From positions 3,970-67,969 of the forward strand of contig JBIQMS010000026.1 of assembly GCA_044463125.1 (NCBI GenBank): a DNA stretch of 64,000 bases, in the 5' to 3' direction. The position numbers and the translations under genes are program-made. Position 1 is the first letter of the stretch; the number at the start of each line of letters is the position of its first letter. Source of the DNA: CAYMZZ01 sp044463125 (GTDB lineage: Bacteria; Bacteroidota; Bacteroidia; Chitinophagales; Chitinophagaceae). The notes below the pieces were generated by a model. It did not search any database and was not told where the DNA came from. It saw only the letters and a list, made by a program, of their open reading frames with translations. Below are positions 61,056-64,000 of the stretch, piece after piece.

Positions 61056-64000
61056 ATGAGAAAGCTGTTACTCGCAGCCTTTGCCCTGGTATTATTTGCC
61101 GGGCAGGCGCTGGCACAGAAAACAATCTCAGGCAGAGTAACGGATGAAAGCGGTGCTCCGCTGCCAAACGTCTCTGTTCTGGTTAAAGGCTCGGTTTCTG
61201 GTACTACCACCAAGACCGATGGCACCTTCTCTCTCTCGGTTCCCGCCAATGCTACCACATTGGTATTTACTTCCATCGGAAAAGCTACCAAGGAAATTGC
61301 CATTGGCAATAGTACTACCCTCGACGTATTCCTGGCCAATAGCGCCACGGATATGGATGAGGTGATTGTGGTGGCTTACGGTTCGGTTAAAAAGGCTGAC
61401 TTCGTAGGTTCTGCCGCGCAGATCAATGCCAAGCAATTGGAGAACCGTCCTCTTTCTAACCCCCTGAACGCAATCGTGGGTGCGGCTCCCGGTGTGCAAA
61501 CGACCCTGGCGGGTGGTGCCCCTGGTTCCAGCCCCGGTATTGTGATCCGTGGTTTTGGTTCGCTGAACCTCTCCAACGGTCCGCTCTATGTAGTGGATGG
61601 TGTGGTGTATGACGGCGGATTTTCCAACATTAATCCTGATGATATTGAGACGATCTCTATCCTGAAGGACGCGGCCACCACTTCTCTTTATGGATCTCGC
61701 GGCGCCAACGGTGTTGTGATGATAACTACCAAGAAAGGGAAGAGGGGTAAACAAACGCTTCAGGTTCGTGTACAAACGGGTCGTAGCAATCCTGCGTTTC
61801 CGCAATATAGCACCGTAGGTACGGGCGATTATTATGAAATGGCCTGGGAATCCTATCGGAATGGTTTGGTTTATGGTCCTACAGGAGCTCCCCTTGATAG
61901 TGCGAGTATGATCGCCACGGGTACTCTGCCTCGCTTTACATCCGGATCCAATGCCGGACGACAGAACTTCCGCGGTGGTGCCTTCCGCGATATTTACCAG
62001 GTTTTGGGTATGTACAATCCCTATAACGTGGCTAATACCGCTATTGTAGGTGTGGATGGAAAGATTAATCCCAATGCTCAACTGCTGTATGGTGATGACC
62101 TGAACTGGTTGGATCAGGCGACCCGCACCGGTACTCGTAATGAGTATAGTGTGGTTTATACGTCTGGTTCTGACAAATCAGATGTAAGTGCTTCATTCAA
62201 CTATCTGAAAGAAGGTGGTTGGGGTCTGCGTTCCGATATGGAAAGGTTTACCGGTCGTGTAACTGCGAATGTTCAGCCCACCAGTTGGTTTAAGTCTGGT
62301 TTCAACCTCGCGGGTAATCGTACGCGCTTCAACTATTCCTCTACCGGTGGTATTGTAAATGCTTTCTATTTTGCCCGTTATATCGCTCCTATCTATCCGG
62401 TATGGCTGCGTGAACCCGGAACCGGTGAACTGGTGCTGGACGCGCAGGGCAATGCGCAATATGATTTTGGTAACGAATATGGCTATGCACGTCCTTATAA
62501 CTCCGGACGTCATACCATTGCCGAGCACTTGTGGAACCTGGAAAACGAAACTCGTGATTTCATTTCCGCCAGGGCAAATGCGGAAGTTACTTTCACTCCC
62601 TGGTTGAAATTTACAACCAACGTTTCGATGGATGTAACAAATACCGAAGGTGAGTCGTACCAGAACCCGATCGTGGGTGATGGTTATCCCGCCGGTCGTT
62701 TGAGCCTCGCTTCCAGCAAGGTAACATCTTATACCTTCAACCAATTGCTAAACTTTAATCGTAAGTTCAACCTTCACAATGTGAGTGCGGTGCTGGGTCA
62801 TGAGAATTATGATTTCAAATCAAGGGGCCTGGATGGTATGCGGATTGGCCAAAGCTTCGATGGTGTGTTTATGTATTCCAACTTCAACACCATCAACTCC
62901 CTCACTAATTCGCTGAATGAAGCTAAGGTAGAATCTTATTTCTCCAGCATCAATTATGACTACGATAGCAAGTACTTCCTGAGTCTTTCCGGTCGTCGTG
63001 ATGGTAATTCTAAATTCGCTCCAGATGTGCGTTGGGCCAATTTCTGGTCAGTGGGTGGTGCATGGAGAGTGGACCGCGAAAACTTCTTCAAACTTCGTTG
63101 GGTGGATATGTTGAAAGTTCGCGCCTCTTATGGTAAAGTGGGTAACTCCGCTGGACTTAGTAACTATCCTTTCCAGCCTGGCTATAGCATCGGCTACGAC
63201 AACTACAATTTTGCAGGCGTACTGTTGACCTCTCTGGGTAGTCCGGCGTTGACATGGGAAACACAGAATCCCTTGGATTTCGGTGTGGACTTCTCCATGT
63301 TTAAAGGTCGTTTGTCTGGTACAATTGAGTACTTTATCCGCAAGAGCTCTGGTCTGATCTTCGACGTGCCCCAGCCTTACCAGAATGGTGGTACACCTGG
63401 AGGCAATTTCTCGATCGAGCAAAACGTGGGTAATATGCGCAACAATGGTATCGAAATCCAGTTGACTGGTAATCTGGTTCGTACGCGCGATTTCAACTGG
63501 AATCTTACTGTGAACGCAACCAGCTATAAGAACGAAATCACCAAAATGCCAGTTGAAGTTCCCTTTATCACGTCCGGAACTTTCAGAAGGGAAAAAGGCT
63601 ATTCTATCTATGATTTCTATACAAGAACCTTCTACGGCGTAGATCCTGCGGATGGTCAGGCTCTTTATCTGGGTGTAAATGCTTACAATGCCGCAAACAC
63701 CCGTCTGATCGATAAGGGTAACGGACAGGTGGATACCGTAACTATCGATCACAATAATGCCAAACTGGGTTATGTAGGTAAGTCATCCATTCCTGATGTA
63801 TATGGTAGCATTATCAACAACCTGACGTATAAGAATTTTGAACTGAACTTCACGTTGACTTATCAGTTGGGTGGTTATATCTATGATGGTGTGTATGGTG
63901 CGTTAATGTCGACCACAGTGAATGGCAACACTTACGCCGAAGACATCAAAAAGCGTTGGCAGCAGCCTGGTGATATCACCAATGTACCACGACTGGATGA
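61056..64000 (+). CDS. SusC/RagA TonB-linked transporter, 3' end outside window
   Basis: At least 981 codons, open to the window edge. Signal peptide 1-20 (G-Q-A-L-A-Q), carboxypeptidase-like domain (about 22-95, G-R-V-T-D-E-S-G-A-P-L-P-N-V-S-V), SusC signature D-E-V-I-V-V-A-Y-G, plug with N-P-D-D-I-E-T-I-S-I-L-K-D-A-A-T-T-S-L-Y-G-S-R-G-A-N-G-V, then barrel strands. No STN domain. The base composition is even and the codons are smoother than in its neighbours, which may reflect high expression. A SusD partner is expected just outside the window. Long open frames on the opposite strand here are shadows of this gene. Confidence 0.95.
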   Translation, partial: MRKLLLAAFALVLFAGQALAQKTISGRVTDESGAPLPNVSVLVKGSVSGTTTKTDGTFSLSVPANATTLVFTSIGKATKEIAIGNSTTLDVFLANSATDMDEVIVVAYGSVKKADFVGSAAQINAKQLENRPLSNPLNAIVGAAPGVQTTLAGGAPGSSPGIVIRGFGSLNLSNGPLYVVDGVVYDGGFSNINPDDIETISILKDAATTSLYGSRGANGVVMITTKKGKRGKQTLQVRVQTGRSNPAFPQYSTVGTGDYYEMAWESYRNGLVYGPTGAPLDSASMIATGTLPRFTSGSNAGRQNFRGGAFRDIYQVLGMYNPYNVANTAIVGVDGKINPNAQLLYGDDLNWLDQATRTGTRNEYSVVYTSGSDKSDVSASFNYLKEGGWGLRSDMERFTGRVTANVQPTSWFKSGFNLAGNRTRFNYSSTGGIVNAFYFARYIAPIYPVWLREPGTGELVLDAQGNAQYDFGNEYGYARPYNSGRHTIAEHLWNLENETRDFISARANAEVTFTPWLKFTTNVSMDVTNTEGESYQNPIVGDGYPAGRLSLASSKVTSYTFNQLLNFNRKFNLHNVSAVLGHENYDFKSRGLDGMRIGQSFDGVFMYSNFNTINSLTNSLNEAKVESYFSSINYDYDSKYFLSLSGRRDGNSKFAPDVRWANFWSVGGAWRVDRENFFKLRWVDMLKVRASYGKVGNSAGLSNYPFQPGYSIGYDNYNFAGVLLTSLGSPALTWETQNPLDFGVDFSMFKGRLSGTIEYFIRKSSGLIFDVPQPYQNGGTPGGNFSIEQNVGNMRNNGIEIQLTGNLVRTRDFNWNLTVNATSYKNEITKMPVEVPFITSGTFRREKGYSIYDFYTRTFYGVDPADGQALYLGVNAYNAANTRLIDKGNGQVDTVTIDHNNAKLGYVGKSSIPDVYGSIINNLTYKNFELNFTLTYQLGGYIYDGVYGALMSTTVNGNTYAEDIKKRWQQPGDITNVPRLD

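Noticed and set aside
61128..63752. Long open frames on the minus strand under the third SusC gene
   Set aside because: They are antisense to a clear SusC/RagA coding frame, have Thr/Arg/Ile-rich composition without any domain, and arise because the plus-strand codon use avoids stops in that frame.

Overview
The window comes from a Bacteroidota chromosome, most likely a Chitinophagaceae-type soil or sediment bacterium. The evidence is four SusC-type or other TonB-dependent receptors, two SusD partners, an ECF sigma/FecR pair, DUF4249 and DUF3667 proteins, a LytS/LytTR two-component pair fused to a propeller, and promoters of the TTTG-N19-TAnnTTTG type. The species cannot be fixed from the sequence.

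Layout. 0.3-6.2 kb: a lipoprotein with YD-like repeats, a TonB receptor/DUF4249 lipoprotein pair and another exported YD-like protein. 6.3-11.9 kb: DUF3667 membrane protein, MazG and a very large multi-span histidine kinase. 12.2-20.1 kb: housekeeping genes. These are a PolX-like protein with intact PHP but lost polymerase aspartates, a 49-residue histone H1-like protein, rpmA-rplU, a GH3-family adenylating enzyme, dxr, rseP and the tmRNA gene with a strong bidirectional terminator. 20.2-33.2 kb: an eight-gene, one-direction alpha-mannan utilisation locus (GH125, ECF sigma, FecR, SusC, SusD, SusE, GH76, GH92). Its GH92 enzyme carries Gln where the general-acid Glu is expected, which points to a mannose-1-phosphate substrate and so to fungal phosphomannan.

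33.4-53.7 kb: a thirteen-gene sugar-acid locus in three transcription units around an AraC-type regulator. It encodes an exported esterase, a PQQ/haem-c dehydrogenase lipoprotein, an exported bicupin, an exported SMP-30 lactonase, an exported enolase-superfamily dehydratase, an exported RraA-type aldolase/decarboxylase, a BASS transporter, a gluconate-type kinase, SusC/SusD, an alpha-ketoglutarate-semialdehyde-type dehydrogenase and an IlvD/Edd dehydratase. Because successive oxidising, lactone-opening, dehydrating and lyase enzymes all carry export signals, part of a sugar-acid pathway may run outside the cytoplasm. This is the strongest candidate for an undescribed system in the window.

53.9-61.0 kb: tandem paralogous small lipoproteins, two tandem single-domain globins directly upstream of a propeller/GAF histidine kinase and LytTR regulator, and an M23 peptidase. 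From 61.06 kb a third SusC-type receptor runs off the end of the window.

A second layer is a set of low-complexity, hairpin-forming repeat clusters built from short words (GTGAGGC, TTTAAACCCTAAACTC, ACGTAATACGT, ATCTGCG, GAGAATTTGGG, ACACCTGTAAGGTTT). They occupy six intergenic sites, share words between sites, and abut or even encode stop codons.
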